Origin: Polytrichum commune
Taxonomy: Eukaryota > Streptophyta > Polytrichopsida > Polytrichales > Polytrichaceae
Length of the DNA stretch: 64,000 nucleotides
NCBI GenBank assembly: GCA_950295325.1
Contig: OX485807.1
Coordinates: forward strand, 35,306,440 to 35,370,439
Direction: 5' to 3'
Position numbers and translations under genes: made by a program. Positions within the stretch are counted from its first letter, which is position 1. Every line of letters begins with the position of its first letter. This document shows, piece after piece, positions 42,419 through 54,900 of the stretch. The notes beneath the pieces were generated by a model, which saw only the letters and a program-made list of their open reading frames with translations, was not told the origin of the DNA and made no database searches.

Positions 42419-43146
42419 AGGTAGAGGTGCCTAATTCCCACATGCCAATAATTTAGAGACCTATATTTGAGTGGTACACCCTAACCTTTGTAATGTCACT
42501 CTTTATAAAGTCACTCCCTCTCTCATATCCCAAAATCCTAGGGAATGGATGGGCTTAGTTTGAAGCTCCATTTTTGTTGTCACATTTCCCTCTCATATAT
42601 CATGGGTTCTGACATTAAAATAATCCACCAAAAAAATTCAAACCACATGCTCACAAGCATCACGTTGTCATTATTATCATTATTGTCATTATTGCAATGT
42701 TGACTTTGTGTTATGTTAATAATGTCACATGCTACCCTATTTTTCTATTATCACATATCCATGTTAACAATGCAAACCTCCTTAATATCATGTGCACTTG
42801 ATTGCCATATGCGTGATATTAGGGAGGCTAAAGTGTATGTGGTTTAGTGTGGCTCCTAGGCCGGACTTCAAAAAGAACTGTGTTTAAAAGAGATTGGACC
42901 ACGTGCTCAAATTGTAATATCCATTCCAAACTCAATAGTCAACATCGTTGAGGGATCTTGAATGTTCACACGGGAACCTTGACTTTGACAATGAATAAGA
43001 TACACATACGAGCTCCAAAGATTATGAGGAAAACTCATAAGCCCTCAATTGAGATTTGTTAATCATCGTATGCTAACCCCATGTTTCATATCCTAGGAGA
43101 AGTAGGCTAGTTGGAAAATGTAACCATTTATAACCCATCTACCTTC
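42419..43146 (+). mobile_element. MITE family M copy, interrupted
   Basis: Begins AAGGTAGAGGTGCCTAATTC and resumes after about 360 bp of unrelated AT-rich sequence (42476-42835) with TATGTGGTTTAGTGTGGCTC. It ends TAACCCATCTACCTT. It contains TTGGACCACGTGCTCAAAT, CTCAATAGTCAAC and TTTCATATCCTAGGAGAAGT in family order. Confidence 0.6.
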
Positions 43147-43204
43147 AGTTCATAAATTAACAATTAAGTCCTTCCTTGAAGTGGGTGCAACCCAACCCCT
43201 TCGC

Positions 43205-43430
43205 CAGTGATTGGGGAGATTTTTGGGCATAATCGGTCAAGATCCTAGTATTTGCAAGTCCAACCGGTTACATGTTGACATCCTTTGATTTTCCTTTATT
43301 AAATTGGGGTATATTCTATAGGTTCCTCTAAAATGATTGGTGATTTTCATGCAGTCTTGAACTTCAACCGGTTATTTCTCAAACTTAACTGGTTCATTTG
43401 TAACTAACTGCCAATTCTCCCCGATCAGAG
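43205..43430 (+). repeat. Dispersed repeat shared with 14085-14340
   Basis: Same text order as the first copy (GGAGATTTTTGG, GATCCTAGTATTTGCAAG, AACCGGTTACATGTTGACAT, CAACCGGTTATTTCTCAAAC). It again precedes a PIF-type MITE by about 120 bp. Confidence 0.65.
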
Positions 43431-43550
43431 CCCTTTGCCCCAAAGCTTGGGAGTTGTTGGCCTCCTCTGGGGGCCCACAACACCGGAATTCGCCCCCTGC
43501 CCGGACTGGCTCCTTGAAGAGTGTACGGTTGGGCCAAAGTCGCTTACTTA

Positions 43551-44126
43551 GGGCTAGTTTAAACCATGGACCATGAAGTCGGACCATGGAAGATGGCCCT
43601 TTTCCATGGTCCGACTTGATGGTCCAATTTTCATGGTCCGATTCCTTAAAAACTCAACTTACAAAGCCTTTGGACTCCTCACTATGTGTAAACCAAATGT
43701 GGACTAAGAGGAATGACCATGCCCCATAAAGTGAATGTGTTGATTTTTCTTAATATATATCCAAAAAAGGCAATTTTGAAAAAGAAATTCAATTTTGACC
43801 ATTCTCTTATCTTCTCTTGTCTTCATCTTCTCTATCCCATCAAAGAAATTCATTAACATTTTATTATAACATCATTTCTCTACCATGGGCCCTTACCTTT
43901 TTCTACCAAAGCACCTCTTTTGCCTCTCCTACATCAAAACCGGTTGGACCATGATAGTGAATAATGTAGGCCTTAAAATATGTCTTTTGGGGACCTAGAA
44001 CTACATGGTCACTCTGACATTTTTTCCTTCATGTAATCGAAGTCATCTTGGGACGAGTTCAACAACCAATCACAGATTTTACAGGGCCTTGGGACCCACT
44101 TCATGGTCCATGGTGTAAACAACCCC
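43551..44126. mobile_element. PIF/Harbinger-type MITE (copy 2)
   Basis: Also 576 bp. The left end is GGGCTAGTTTAAACCATGG; the right end, read on the minus strand, is GGGGTTGTTTACACCATGG. The TTA duplication is at 43548-43550 and 44127-44129. Just inside, GTCGGACCATGGAAGATGG starts a further inner inverted repeat. Confidence 0.82.
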
Positions 44127-45036
44127 TTAGGGTGGATGGTGGGCAAATAATGTAATGTAGAATTTACTTTTTCAGGTCTTATGGTGTTTTCCTAATATAT
44201 ACATGAGATGGTGAGAAGCTTGAAATACTTCAAATTAAAGTACGTGGGCCTATAACAGACACACCCAGCAGTTTGCACCCTTCCATGAATGACAAAAGCA
44301 TGAGGGTCTTGGCCCCTTGCTAGCATGTGAATGCCTATCTTGGAAGAAAAAACCCTCAAGATTGAAACCAATGACTGTATGGATTTCTACCAAATTCCTA
44401 CTTAAGTCTTGAGGTATCACACCTATAGTTGCATCACGGAAGACCGTGATCAACAATAGGCTAACGGGCTCTCAATCATGTACGTACCTGGCTACGGGCA
44501 TTATTTTTATTTATTTTTATTTATTTATTCTTGAATCTTTAATTAATTTGTAGGACCTCTCATATTGCAGTGGCTAGGGAAAGGTCACTGTGATGAAACA
44601 TGGTGGGCATCATTAGGATAACAAAATTCTATTTCGTGTCAAAATTTGACATATATTATTCAGACTGAATGTGGGGAATGTTCCATGGAACACTGTCAGT
44701 CCCACATAACAATGTTATGGATTTGTATAATGTTATGGAATCATATACTCATTTACATCTAATAGGTGTTGATGTGGGTTTTTCAAACTTCAAACTACAA
44801 GCTCACTTCAATGACACACCTACAACATGTCCGTTAAAGGTGGGTAAGGCATTTATATTCATACAAAGATCTACACTAAATTTGGAGTTTAGTGTGTCAC
44901 CAATTCTATTTGTCTTGCTCAATAGTAATCCTAAACCATCCATGCAATATTACCAACACTAAATGTAAACCTAACATGATTCGTCATTCCTTGCAAAAAA
45001 CAAAAAAACTTTAGGCATTATAGATTGGAATCATTA
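44127..45036. other. Spacer with a MITE-like fragment
   Basis: 44655-44750 (ACTGAATGTGGGGAATGTTC..CACATAACAATGTTATGG) resembles the MITE at 22270. The rest is AT-rich without recognisable genes. Confidence 0.4.
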
Positions 45037-45259
45037 AATCGACCATGTAAGTTGGTTAAAATGACCATGGAGATGCGCCGCGTGGTCACATGACTTGTCG
45101 AACTTTGATTTTTCATCGTTCACATGAAGAGAAGCAAGGTATTGTCGTGCTTCCTCTTTCTTTACATTTCAACTTACAATTAGAATTGGGTCAAAATTTG
45201 ACAGGTCATGTGACCACGGACACATCTTTATGGTCGTTTAAACATGTGAGTGGCCGATT
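45037..45259. mobile_element. MITE with TA duplication and ~85-bp inverted termini
   Basis: The 223-bp element starts AATCGACCATGT and ends ..GAGTGGCCGATT, flanked by TA on each side (45035-45036 and 45260-45261). The best-preserved inverted part is GTGGTCACATGAC (45080) with GTCATGTGACCAC (45207). A TA target fits the Tc1/mariner (Stowaway) class. Confidence 0.65.
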
Positions 45260-45623
45260 TAGCAATCTCCTATAGATCTACAATGTTGCAAATAGTATCA
45301 CTTACTAAGTGATTTTTCATCGGAATTTCAATCATTCATGATAACATTTCATTACAAAAATATTAGGATGCAAGATACACCAAACTTTGTTTCAGTAATT
45401 GGCATGTGGATGAACTAGCAGTAAGTTGAAATGACAATACTTGTAAACTTATTCATAAGAAGTGTCAATAAATGTTTTTACCAAGGTGACATAAAATACC
45501 ATATAACATCAAATTCATAATTTAGTGTACTAAACTTGAGCACCATTGGGTCATTCATACCAGAAAATGAGCCTGACTTAGTCCATTACTTGTTGGTCCC
45601 ACACTTGCTAACCATGGAACTCA

Positions 45624-47108
45624 GGGGCAGTTTACACTATGGACCATGAAGTTGGACTAGGGCTCTGCAAGGCAGCTGATTGGCTGTTGAAGTTCTCCCG
45701 GGACAACTTCGGTTTACACTAAGGAAAAAATGGCAGAGGGACCATGGAGGTGGAGGTCCCCAAAATATAAATTTTAAGGCCTAATAAATGCACTGACATG
45801 GTCCAAAGGGTTTTGCGTTGAGAGAGGCAAGAGAGGCCCTAACATTACCCAACCCAACGTCTTAACTCCGGCGCGGAGTTCGATGCGGCTCCGATGCGGC
45901 TCCGGGGAGGTTCGGATGCCAGCTCCGGTGGGTCCATTTTTCTGGCCCTCCCCGTTTTGGCCCCTTGATGACTTTTTTTGGTTTTTTTTTGCTAAATTTG
46001 GGTTCTACGGCCCCAAATTACTCTAGGAGGCCCCTTATGAGATCAAGTAAGGTCCCACCCAATCAAAAAAATAGGGGGCAATTTTTGCCCCAACCCACCC
46101 GAACCCACCAGAGCTGGCATCCGAACCTCCCCGGAGCCACATCGGAGCCGCATCGAACTCCACGCCGGAGTTAAGACGTTTGGGTTGGGTAATGTTATCT
46201 CAAGAGAGGTGGTCTGGTAGGAATAGGCAAGGGCCCATGTCAGAGACATACCATTTCAATAAATTTTTAATGAATCTACCTATTAAGCGCTTTAATTATA
46301 CCATAGCCCATGAGACATACCAGCACTACCTTGCCCTCCCCCTTAAACCAGCTCACACGTGTTTCACCAAACAACGCGGGACATCTAGAACTCAAGAATT
46401 CAAGTGCAGATTTGTTTTTTTGGTCTACCAAATGTAATGTTTGGAATTTTGGGGCTTGTAATATACCGTTCGAAAGTTCTTGCAAATACCTTTCCAACGG
46501 TATATTACACATCCCAATATTCTTACAAAATACATTTGCAAAACAAAAAATAAAAATCTGTAGTGGTTTAGTGATTGTAGATCAGGGTAGTCAAAAGAAG
46601 TGCAATGGGACATCTTCTAACATTAATTATCAAAGAATTGAAAATTAGTGTTGAGCAAGGTAGGGTGGTAACAATATTAAATATAATCAAACACTAAATA
46701 TCCTATTTAGTGTAGTGACAACACAAGGTACATGTCACATGTAAATTACATTGAGCATGTACAAATTAAATTACTCATTTTATTTTATTTAAAAAAAATT
46801 GTTGTGAGAAGATTTGCAAGCCACATCTTCAACACATTTAACAAGAAGTGAAGCCCAAGAGAAGACAAGGAATGATCAAACCTTTTTTTTCTTTCAAAAT
46901 TGCCCTTTTGGGCATGTATTAAAAAAAATCAACACCTTCACTTTTTGGTGTGTGGTCATTCCTCTTGGTCCACATTCGGTTTACACCTAGTGAAGGGCCC
47001 ATGAACCATGAAAACTAATATTTTAGTAACTCGGACCATGGAAGTCGTCCCACCTAAAATAGGCCTCTTACGTGGGACAACTTCATGGTCCATAGTGTAA
47101 ACCGCCCC
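45624..47108. mobile_element. PIF/Harbinger-type element (copy 3, long form, with nested MITE)
   Basis: Length 1,485 bp. The left end is GGGGCAGTTTACACTATGG; the right end, read on the minus strand, is GGGGCGGTTTACACTATGG. A TCA duplication flanks it (45621-45623 and 47109-47111). The interior matches the long form also seen at 47700-48571 (CTAGATGTCCCGCGTTGTTTG, inverted; ACATGTGACATGTACCTTGTG). It contains the 354-bp MITE at 45842 and sequence related to the CACTA-like MITE at about 46450-46620. No transposase. Confidence 0.75.
45842..46195. mobile_element. MITE nested in PIF copy 3 (TA target)
   Basis: The 354-bp element begins ACATTACCCAACCC and ends GGGTTGGGTAATGT, flanked by TA (45840-45841 and 46196-46197). 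The inverted termini are about 95 bp and GC-rich (CTCCGGCG, GATGCGGCTCCG, GGAGGTTCGGATGCCAGCTC). Only a few bases differ between the arms, so it is the youngest layer here. Confidence 0.82.
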
Positions 47109-47200
47109 TCAGTCTCGCAAATGCCATGACTAAGTCCACACTTGGGACTTAGCCTAGGAATTTGTAGCCATTGAAGCATGAGCTCTATACAAGCTATAAT

Positions 47201-47400
47201 GTAGATGGGTCTTAAGTGGCTTGTTTTCTTAATCGGACCCCTAGATTTGATTGGTATGTGGTTCGGTGAGGATCAAAGAGCAAACGTAACAAAGACACAC
47301 GTTTGAAAGACATTGGATTACGTCTTCAAATATCAATAACTACTCTACACTCAATAGTGTACACAATTGGGAGAACATGTTGTATGTATCCAATTAAGAA
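47201..47400 (+). mobile_element. MITE family M, partial copy
   Basis: Starts GTAGATGGGTCTTAAGTGGC and continues TTTTCTTAATCGGACC, GATTGGTATGTGG, CACTCAATAGTGTACAC. The right end is lost or too diverged to place. Confidence 0.5.
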
Positions 47401-47699
47401 ATCAACAAACATGCCATTCAGATAAGCATAACTAAATCAAGGGAGGTCCGAGTTTCAAATTTGGTTTTTGTAGATATTGCATCGCAAATGTGCTAATGCC
47501 ACACGAGTTTTGTTGTGTAAATCTAATTGGTAGAAGGTGGAGGACATGAACCAAATAACACCCACATACCTTACAATATTATACTCCTTCTTCTCCTTAG
47601 TGTGCATACTCACATAATGTGCCATCTAATTAGGGTGGGTTGGTCTACTTTGATTGAAGATGTTTAGTGAAATAAGTGGCCTCTTAAAAGACTTTTTGG

Positions 47700-48571
47700 T
47701 TGTGTGTGTCGTTTGGTCCAACTTCCATGGTCCAATTTCTTGAAAAATCAATTAACAAAGCCTTTGGGCCCCTCACTAGGTGTAAACCAAATGTGGACCA
47801 AGAGGAATGACCATGCACCAAGAAGTGAATGTGTTGATTTTTGTAACATATGCCCAAAAAGGGTAGTTTTGAAAAAAATGCAAGTTTGATCATTCTCTTG
47901 TCTTCTCTTGGGCTTCACTTGTCTTCACTTCTTGTTAAATGTGTCGAACATGTGGGTTGCAAATCTTCTCACAACAATTTTTACAAAAAAATTGAGCGAT
48001 TTAATTTGTACATGTGACATGTACCTTGTGTTGTACATTGAGCATTCTTTGCAACCTGCTTCACCATGTGTACTCGAATTCTTGACTTCTAGATGTCCCG
48101 CGTTGTTTGGTGGGAGCCAGTTTAAGGGGTAGGGTAGGGAAGAAATGGTATGTCTCATGGGCTATGATATGATCAAGGGACATAGAGGGCAAACTTGTTT
48201 CTCAAGATTCATTAGAACACATAGATATTGAAAAGTGTGCCTTGTGAGCCTTACCTAGTGGGAAGAGTTGTATATAAAGCCCCCACAAGAAAATTCATTA
48301 AAAATTCATTGTAATAGCATTTCTCTGCCATGGGCCCTTGTTATTTTCTACCAAGGCACCTCTTTTGCCTCTCTCACCGCAAAACCCATTGGACCATGTC
48401 AATGGATTATGTAGGGTTTAAAATATGTCTTTTGGGGACCTCAACCTCCATGATCACTTTGATATTTTTTCCTTGGTGTAAACTGAAGTGGTCATGGGAC
48501 GAGTTCAACAACCAATCAACACTCTTACATGGCCTTGGGACGACTTCATGGTCCATGGTGTAAACAACCCC
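47700..48571. mobile_element. PIF/Harbinger-type element (copy 4, left end damaged)
   Basis: The right terminus is perfect (..GGTCCATGGTGTAAACAACCCC, then TAA at 48572), and the interior matches copy 3 in inverted orientation. The left 30-50 bp terminus is not preserved: family text begins at about 47715 with GGTCCAACTTCCATGGTCC. About 870 bp. Confidence 0.65.
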
Positions 48572-48984
48572 TAAGTAATGTATTCTCCTTGTGCATTGGC
48601 CGAAAATGCCAAAGTGGATTTGATGTGCAAATGAGTTTTTTGGTTGGACCGGCGGGTGGGGGGTGGGAGATAGATTGTATGTTGTTGTGGGGTGGGCCAT
48701 GATAGATGGTTGATGCCGATTTGCAACATTTCCAGAAGGTGATTGCTACCAAATTGGAAGGTGGTGGCAGGAAAAGTTGTAAATTTCTTTGTGGGACAAA
48801 GGGAGCCCCCTTTACATTTTCTCTTTTGGGTTGCGGTGCTAGAGTTGGACTATGATTGTGGATTTGCCGAATAAAGCTTTCTTATTGTGTACCTTGCTAA
48901 TGTGTTTTCTTGAGGGCATTGCTTTTTCTGGTACATGTTGTAAGCTCTTGCTAATCTAATAAAAATCCCAATAAACCTAAGTAT
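48572..48984. other. Spacer, no gene recognised
   Basis: Nothing supported apart from short chance frames. Confidence 0.35.
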
Positions 48985-49272
48985 CATAAGACATATGTTT
49001 TTAAACATCTTGGACTATGTGTTCAAAATATGATAATTATTTTAAACTCAAAATACTAGTCAACATTTATTGGGGGACCTCAATGAACGTTTAAGGTACA
49101 TGAAAATCTTCGCTTTGATAATATTCATAGGAGCTCTAAAAATGACTAGAAAAGGTGATTACGGCATCGATTTGGATATGTGAACCATGTCATACTTATC
49201 TCATGTTTCATATCCAAGGGGAAGTGGGCTTGTCGGGAAAAAGTAACCATTTAAGACCCATTCACCTTAAGT
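48985..49272 (+). mobile_element. MITE family M copy
   Basis: Contains TTGGACTATGTGTTCAAAAT, TAGTCAACATTTATTGGGGG, TTCATATCCAAGGGGAAGTG and the terminus TTTAAGACCCATTCACCTTA. The left terminus is diverged. Confidence 0.55.
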
Positions 49273-50269
49273 AGGTGAACTGACATCATTAAACCCAAAT
49301 TTTTAAAAGGTAGGGCACTTGGGTTTTGCTTAACCCTCCACTTGGTGACACTTCCTTCTCCGATACTGTCGGTTTCTCATAGAAAGCTATGGTGGATGTA
49401 CCAATCTTTCTGCTTTTAGCTAATTTATGCAAGAACTTGAGCTATGGAGGAGTTCCAGTTTTGGATTCAAGAAACTTGCCAGAATTGCTGACGAATTTCG
49501 ACGAACTCAGCCCAGAATTCGGTCTGAAGCTGCACAACAATGTGGATGGATAATAATCCTGGTTGCAGATTGCCTTGAGCTTTCAATCAGCTTGACTTTG
49601 CAAATTGACAAGTTTGGGCGTGTCGAGGTACTTCCCAAACCTCAGCTTCTGCCATGTAGCATCATGTGTTGTTTTTCATTTTATTATCTGTGCCTTGCCG
49701 CTGTCTCTCTAGGATTTCAGCAAATCTCTTGGTGAGTGTTGATGAGAAGGATGTTGTAGGAAGACGCCATAGCCAGCTGAAAAAGGATTTTGGCTGCAGG
49801 TGTTGTTTTCCACGTTTAATGGGACCTCTACGTCATTTCTGATACAAACTTCAGCGTTTGCTGCTGTAAGGTATGTATGTGGCCCTATTGTGGGCACTTC
49901 CAAGTCAGTTCGGAAATCGCTTCATCCAGTTTGCAATTGCGATGAACCACGAAATTTGTCATTTCAAGTTTCAGAATTGCAGGAGAGATGCAAAAGTTAC
50001 AAGAGCTCAAATTGAAGATTCTCTTACTCTTTTAAACGATCACATAGGCTCTCCCATTTGAGATGTTCACTGTTAGACCTACTCCACATACATGTTTGGC
50101 TGGAGGTTCGTCTGGGCGACTGTCTCAGCCAGTTAGAAATTGAAAATCACGAAGATTGCGATTTCAAGTTTCACAATCGGAGTAGAGATGCAAAAGTTAC
50201 AAGAGTCCAAACTAGAGATTCTCTTGCTCTTTAAATGATCACATAGACCCTCCCAATTGTGATGATGTT
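49273..50269. other. Unrecognised region with ~200-bp degenerate repeats
   Basis: GAGATGCAAAAGTTACAAGAG followed by AGATTCTCTT and GATCACATAG occurs at about 49985 and 50180, and in shorter form at 50715. Open frames of 60-100 codons (49427-49735, 49800-50061) show no known domain. The block may belong to the 5' flank of the BTB gene or to an old element. Confidence 0.35.
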
Positions 50270-51258
50270 CACTATGGAACCTAGAATGCTGTCCATATTT
50301 TGAGCATGTAGTCCATTCTCATCGTAAGACATGTATGTCTATTTGGTTTCGGTGTCCATTCGTTTTACAAACCTTGCCATATGCTACTCCAATATAGGCA
50401 TCCCATTAAGAAAAATGACCACTTAAGTCCCACATACCTTAATTTTATTGACAGTCTCCATACCTTAATTCAGGTCACGTGAATGCTCGAGAGCAACCTC
50501 AATTCCTCTCACCATAGGTCCATAACCTAAAAGGCATATGAGATTCTGCTGAGGCTTGTATGGAAATTACGCTTCATCTTCAAGGTGAAGTTGTATTCTT
50601 GACAGATACAGGCCCATGTTGATGTCCATCTTTGGGTCAGATCCGGAATCGGCTCATCCGTTTAGCAATTGCATTGAATCATGTAGATCAGCATGTCGAG
50701 TTTCCAGAATGGAGTTGAGATGCAAAAGTTATAGGAAGGGATCACATAGACCCTTCCAATTGTGTGTACCACTGAACATAGAATGTGCTACAAAATTAAA
50801 TTGTCATATACCACTCAAATATAGGTGTCCAATTTAGAAGAGTACTCACGTAAGGCCCACATCCTTTAAGGTATGGTTGAAGAGGGAAGCGCATATTTCA
50901 GTGTGCTCAAATCAACCTTGAAATGCTGATAAAGTGTTCGGATAGAAGCTCAAGGACATTGAGCATCAGCACACAATGAAGCATCAACAAAAATCAGATT
51001 GAAAAACAGACCTCTCCTGATTTAGTTATGGTCATTGGAAGGGCAAATTTGTTGATTCCTTAATTGAATACATAGGTCCTTCCAATTGCGTTCACTATTG
51101 AGCATGGAGTAGTTACTAAATTTAAAGACATAATCCAATCTCTTTCAAGTGTGTGTCTTTATGATGTTTGTCTCTTTGATCCTCACCTAACCACAGACCA
51201 ATCAAGTATAGGTTTTTGATTAAGAAAAGTGACCAAATAAGACCCACTTAGCTTAGTA
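50270..51258 (-). mobile_element. Cluster of partial family-M MITE copies
   Basis: Three reverse-oriented right-end fragments lie at 50270-50433 (..GGTGTCCATT, ACTCCAATATAGGCATCCCA, CACATACCTTAA), 50756-50873 (ACCACTCAAATATAGGTGTC) and 51062-51258 (TCACTATTGAGCATGGAG, GACCCACTTAGCTTA). They are separated by unrelated sequence. Confidence 0.5.
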
Positions 51259-51369
51259 CACATGCTATACAACAATTTGCTCGAGCCTTCAAGTTTCATG
51301 CCTTAAGATGTTGTGAAATTGGCTTCTTCCATTCATACGGTTGTGGATGCCCCCTGGTCAACCATTTGG

Positions 51370-51451
51370 CTATATTGGTTCATGAAGGGCCAAACTCATT
51401 TTGACATGCCAAGAGGTACTAAAATGAGTTTGGCCCCCAATGAACCAATAT
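51370..51451. repeat. Short perfect-loop foldback (32-bp arms)
   Basis: TATATTGGTTCAT and GGGCCAAACTCATTTT (51370-51401) are mirrored by AAAATGAGTTTGGCCC and AATGAACCAATATA (51420-51451), with about three mismatches and an 18-base loop. It is either a tiny MITE or a microRNA-precursor-like hairpin, about 500 bp upstream of the BTB gene start. Confidence 0.65.
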
Positions 51452-51953
51452 ACAAAGTTCTTTGTTTAAACCTTGGCACCCACTCCAAGCGTGCACCAAA
51501 AACTTACTGAACATGGAAAGTATGGCATGCAAAACAACCAACTCCCGACCAAAACTCCAGTTGAAATAAAGGATAACCCTCTTCCCATATGTTGAACATT
51601 AACATTCCTTCAATGTCTCTCTTATTGCCTTCTTCCTGACCATAACATACTCAAGTATCTAATTTTTGCTATTTCAGGATTACAGAGTAATATATTCCAT
51701 CACTTAAAGTGAAGAGAGGCCAGTACATATTTACTCAGTACATTATGCCAGCACCGTCATAAATGACATGCCTGGTCCAGAAGGGTCAAGGCTACCATAT
51801 TGGATTTAAGTGCAATTATCATGATTTCATCAGCAAAGACACTGAAAAACATGCAGACTGAAAACACACAAGATTGATATTATCAGCAACACTGTGGGTT
51901 TCTTCCACTATACTTCAGGAAAAGGTATTCTTGTCAAGTTTGTTCATACAAGC

Positions 51954-54900
51954 ATGGCAAAGCGTAAGTCTAATGTGGAGACAACCGGAAAGCTCGCTCA
52001 ATTCCATGTGGATAGTCTCGGGGTTGGCATCTCTCGTACATCGGATCCTTTTAAAATCGGCCTTTGGAATTGGTATTGCTTTTTCTCACCTAGTGGCTAC
52101 AGAGTTGTTTCCTCTACAGTTTAATGTCCTAAGATTTATGCTTATTATAAGCTTCTCAATTAATCATCACAGTGGGTGATGTCATGATATGAATCCAAGC
52201 TTGAAGGTAGCATGGGCGCTAGACAAAGACTAGAATTGTTCTTGTGTATTTTCTTTATAAGTTGTTCTTATAACAGGAATCTTTGGAATCATTCATGTAG
52301 TATGCAGTCGGTAGCTGTCTCATCACTGTTCAGATTTCTAATGATTTATAAAACACAGGCTTAATATCTTTCAGTGCTACCTGAATACTTAGCGAATGAT
52401 ACACGCAATATTGAGTCGACGCATATTTCAACCTTTTAAGATCTTGCAACTATAAAATATAGAAACAAAAGATGAAAATTGCAACCCTATGTTTTGATAG
52501 GCATTGATTCACTGTTGATGTGGTTTGATGTGGTTGAATCAACGTGAAATCAATGTTGGTGATCTATGGATTTAGAAGTCCATGATGTATAGATCAAATT
52601 GTCCCTGATTGCGGGTCCACTAAGGAAAGTCAAAAAAAGTTTGTCAAACTTATTGAAGGCAACTGAAACGGGTACTTGGATATATTTAAAAAGAATCTCT
52701 GTTGTTGATCAGACATGGTTGTATATGCATGCAGGCGTTTTGACATTAAGATGGGGCAATCCCTAGATGTGTATCTTTACCCCGAGGGTTCCAAAGAGCT
52801 AGTTTTCAATGCTAGTTTTACCCTTCGCATGCAAGTCCGGGGGAGCGACTGTCAGCTTTTTATATGCTCAAGTGTGACTGGTACATGACCTTTCCCCTGT
52901 TTCTTGTACATCACAAACTTCCAAGTGTGAAGTTATCATGTAATATTTATATACAAATTACACCTAGTAGTGTAAAACGTGATTACGTTACACATGAATC
53001 ATTATAAATGAAATTATGATGATTGCTCACTTGACACAAAGTTAACTGGTGGTTTAAGATGTTATTTCAGTACATGAGTGTTTTAACATGATAATTTTGC
53101 TTCTGAAAATTTAACCCTGATTTGGCCAGCTGATTTGCATCTCAACTTTTTGTGCCTTCGATTTGGTTTCGAGGTTTTGTGAGATACTCATGTATTTTGC
53201 TGTTGCGGCGGCGGCGGTGGCTGTGGGACAGTGAGTGACAAGTTGCTCCCAGCCAGGGAAGGTGGTGACTGGTCGCCTGTCCGTCCCAATACTTACCCTC
53301 ACCTCTCGCATTTCTGTCCCATGACAATTATCCATGACAATTTGGTTTGGTCTGTAAAATCTACAACGTATGCAAATTTTCTCCTTGAAGTCAAATTCCA
53401 CGACTTGAGATCAGTATCAGTGAATGTAAGTGTCCTCCACCTAGCATTGCTTGTCATAGGTTGACTGAAAGAGTAAGTCCATGGACCTTTTACTGCCCAC
53501 TTCATGAATTCTAATAATGACATCTGTCATTCTCCTTGCATATGTATCAACGCTGACTAAACATTAAATGTTGGTCACTTGCATTTTAAGAGATAATCCA
53601 TGCTCCCTTATGAGATCCTTAGGGCTCAAAAGCAAGAGCTTTCATTTTTTCAAATTCATCCCCAATGCATCACTTCTTGTAGGACAATTCTTCACGTTGC
53701 ACGAGGCAATTTGCTCAACCCTCCTGAAACTTTAGGGCCAGCACTTGGGCTTGTGTCCTCGTGCTCAACCCTCAAATTCGAGAAGGGCCGTTAGAGTGGC
53801 CCTTGTCACAATAAGTAAGCTCCTTGTAGAAAATATGAACCACCTAAGATAATGGGGTATTTTCAAGGGGCTATGAAGAGTATATTCAAGGTATATTCCT
53901 CATTTTGATGGATGTGCTTGAGATATATCTAGTGTATTTTCAAGATGCATTTGTAATACCCCAAAATTTCAAATGCTTGCATGATTTCTACCTTAAAATA
54001 TCTAACTGGGTCCTTATCTTTTATTGCACCGCGTTTCCAGGGGAACACTAGTTACCCCTCTTGGCCCTTGTATTAAGGTAGATGTGTCTAATTCGGTTAC
54101 TTATCTTAATTGGAACACCTAGATTTAAGTGGCATGCGATTTGGTGTGGCCCCAAGAACAAATACCAAAAAGACATTTATTTTAAAGAGATCAAATTGCA
54201 TGCACAAAATATGATCTCCAATTTAGGCTCAATAGTCAACATAATTGGGGAGACCTATATGACCATTTAATGAGAACCATAGTCTTCACTTTGATAGTGA
54301 ATAAGATATCCATACGATCTTCAAAAATGTTAAGGCAAGTGGCTACTACTTCCATTTAGATTTGCTAACAATCTTGTACTAATCGCTTGTTTCATATCCT
54401 AAGAAAAGTGGGCTGGGTAGAAAAAGTACCCATACAAGACCCATCCACTTTATTACCAGTTCTGTGGCATGGCCCTTAAGTGGCACTTATGTTATAATAG
54501 TTTCATTGTTGTTGTCGTTGTAAGGGCGATACGGTGCTCTCAATGTGCTCAAGTGAGGAACACATTCGATCGCAAGCGCAAAACGGGATCACACGGTGCC
54601 TTAGTCGAATGCTCGACGAAGGACTACACACGGACGTGACGATTTTCCCATCAAGTGGAAGCGTGGGAGCCCACAGGGCTGTTCTTGCTTCACGCTCTCC
54701 TGTCTTCAACTCCATGTTCCACCATGACTTGACGGAGAAACAATCTTCTACTGTGCACATCAACGACATGACCCTGGAGTCATGTCATGCGTTGTTACAC
54801 TACTTGTACGGGAGCCCGGAGCATGAGGAGTTTCAAAAGCACCGGGAGGGCCTCGTCCGTGCGTCTCACAAATATGACATCCCGGACTTGAAGGATGCGT

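Noticed and set aside
41394-42456. ORFs in the Mutator-type MITE termini
   Set aside because: Both arms encode mirror-image short frames as a consequence of the inverted repeat.
54534-54542. GTG as start of a 210-residue single-exon BTB protein
   Set aside because: A plant gene would start at ATG, and the reading frame joins in phase to three upstream exons with matching family sequence.
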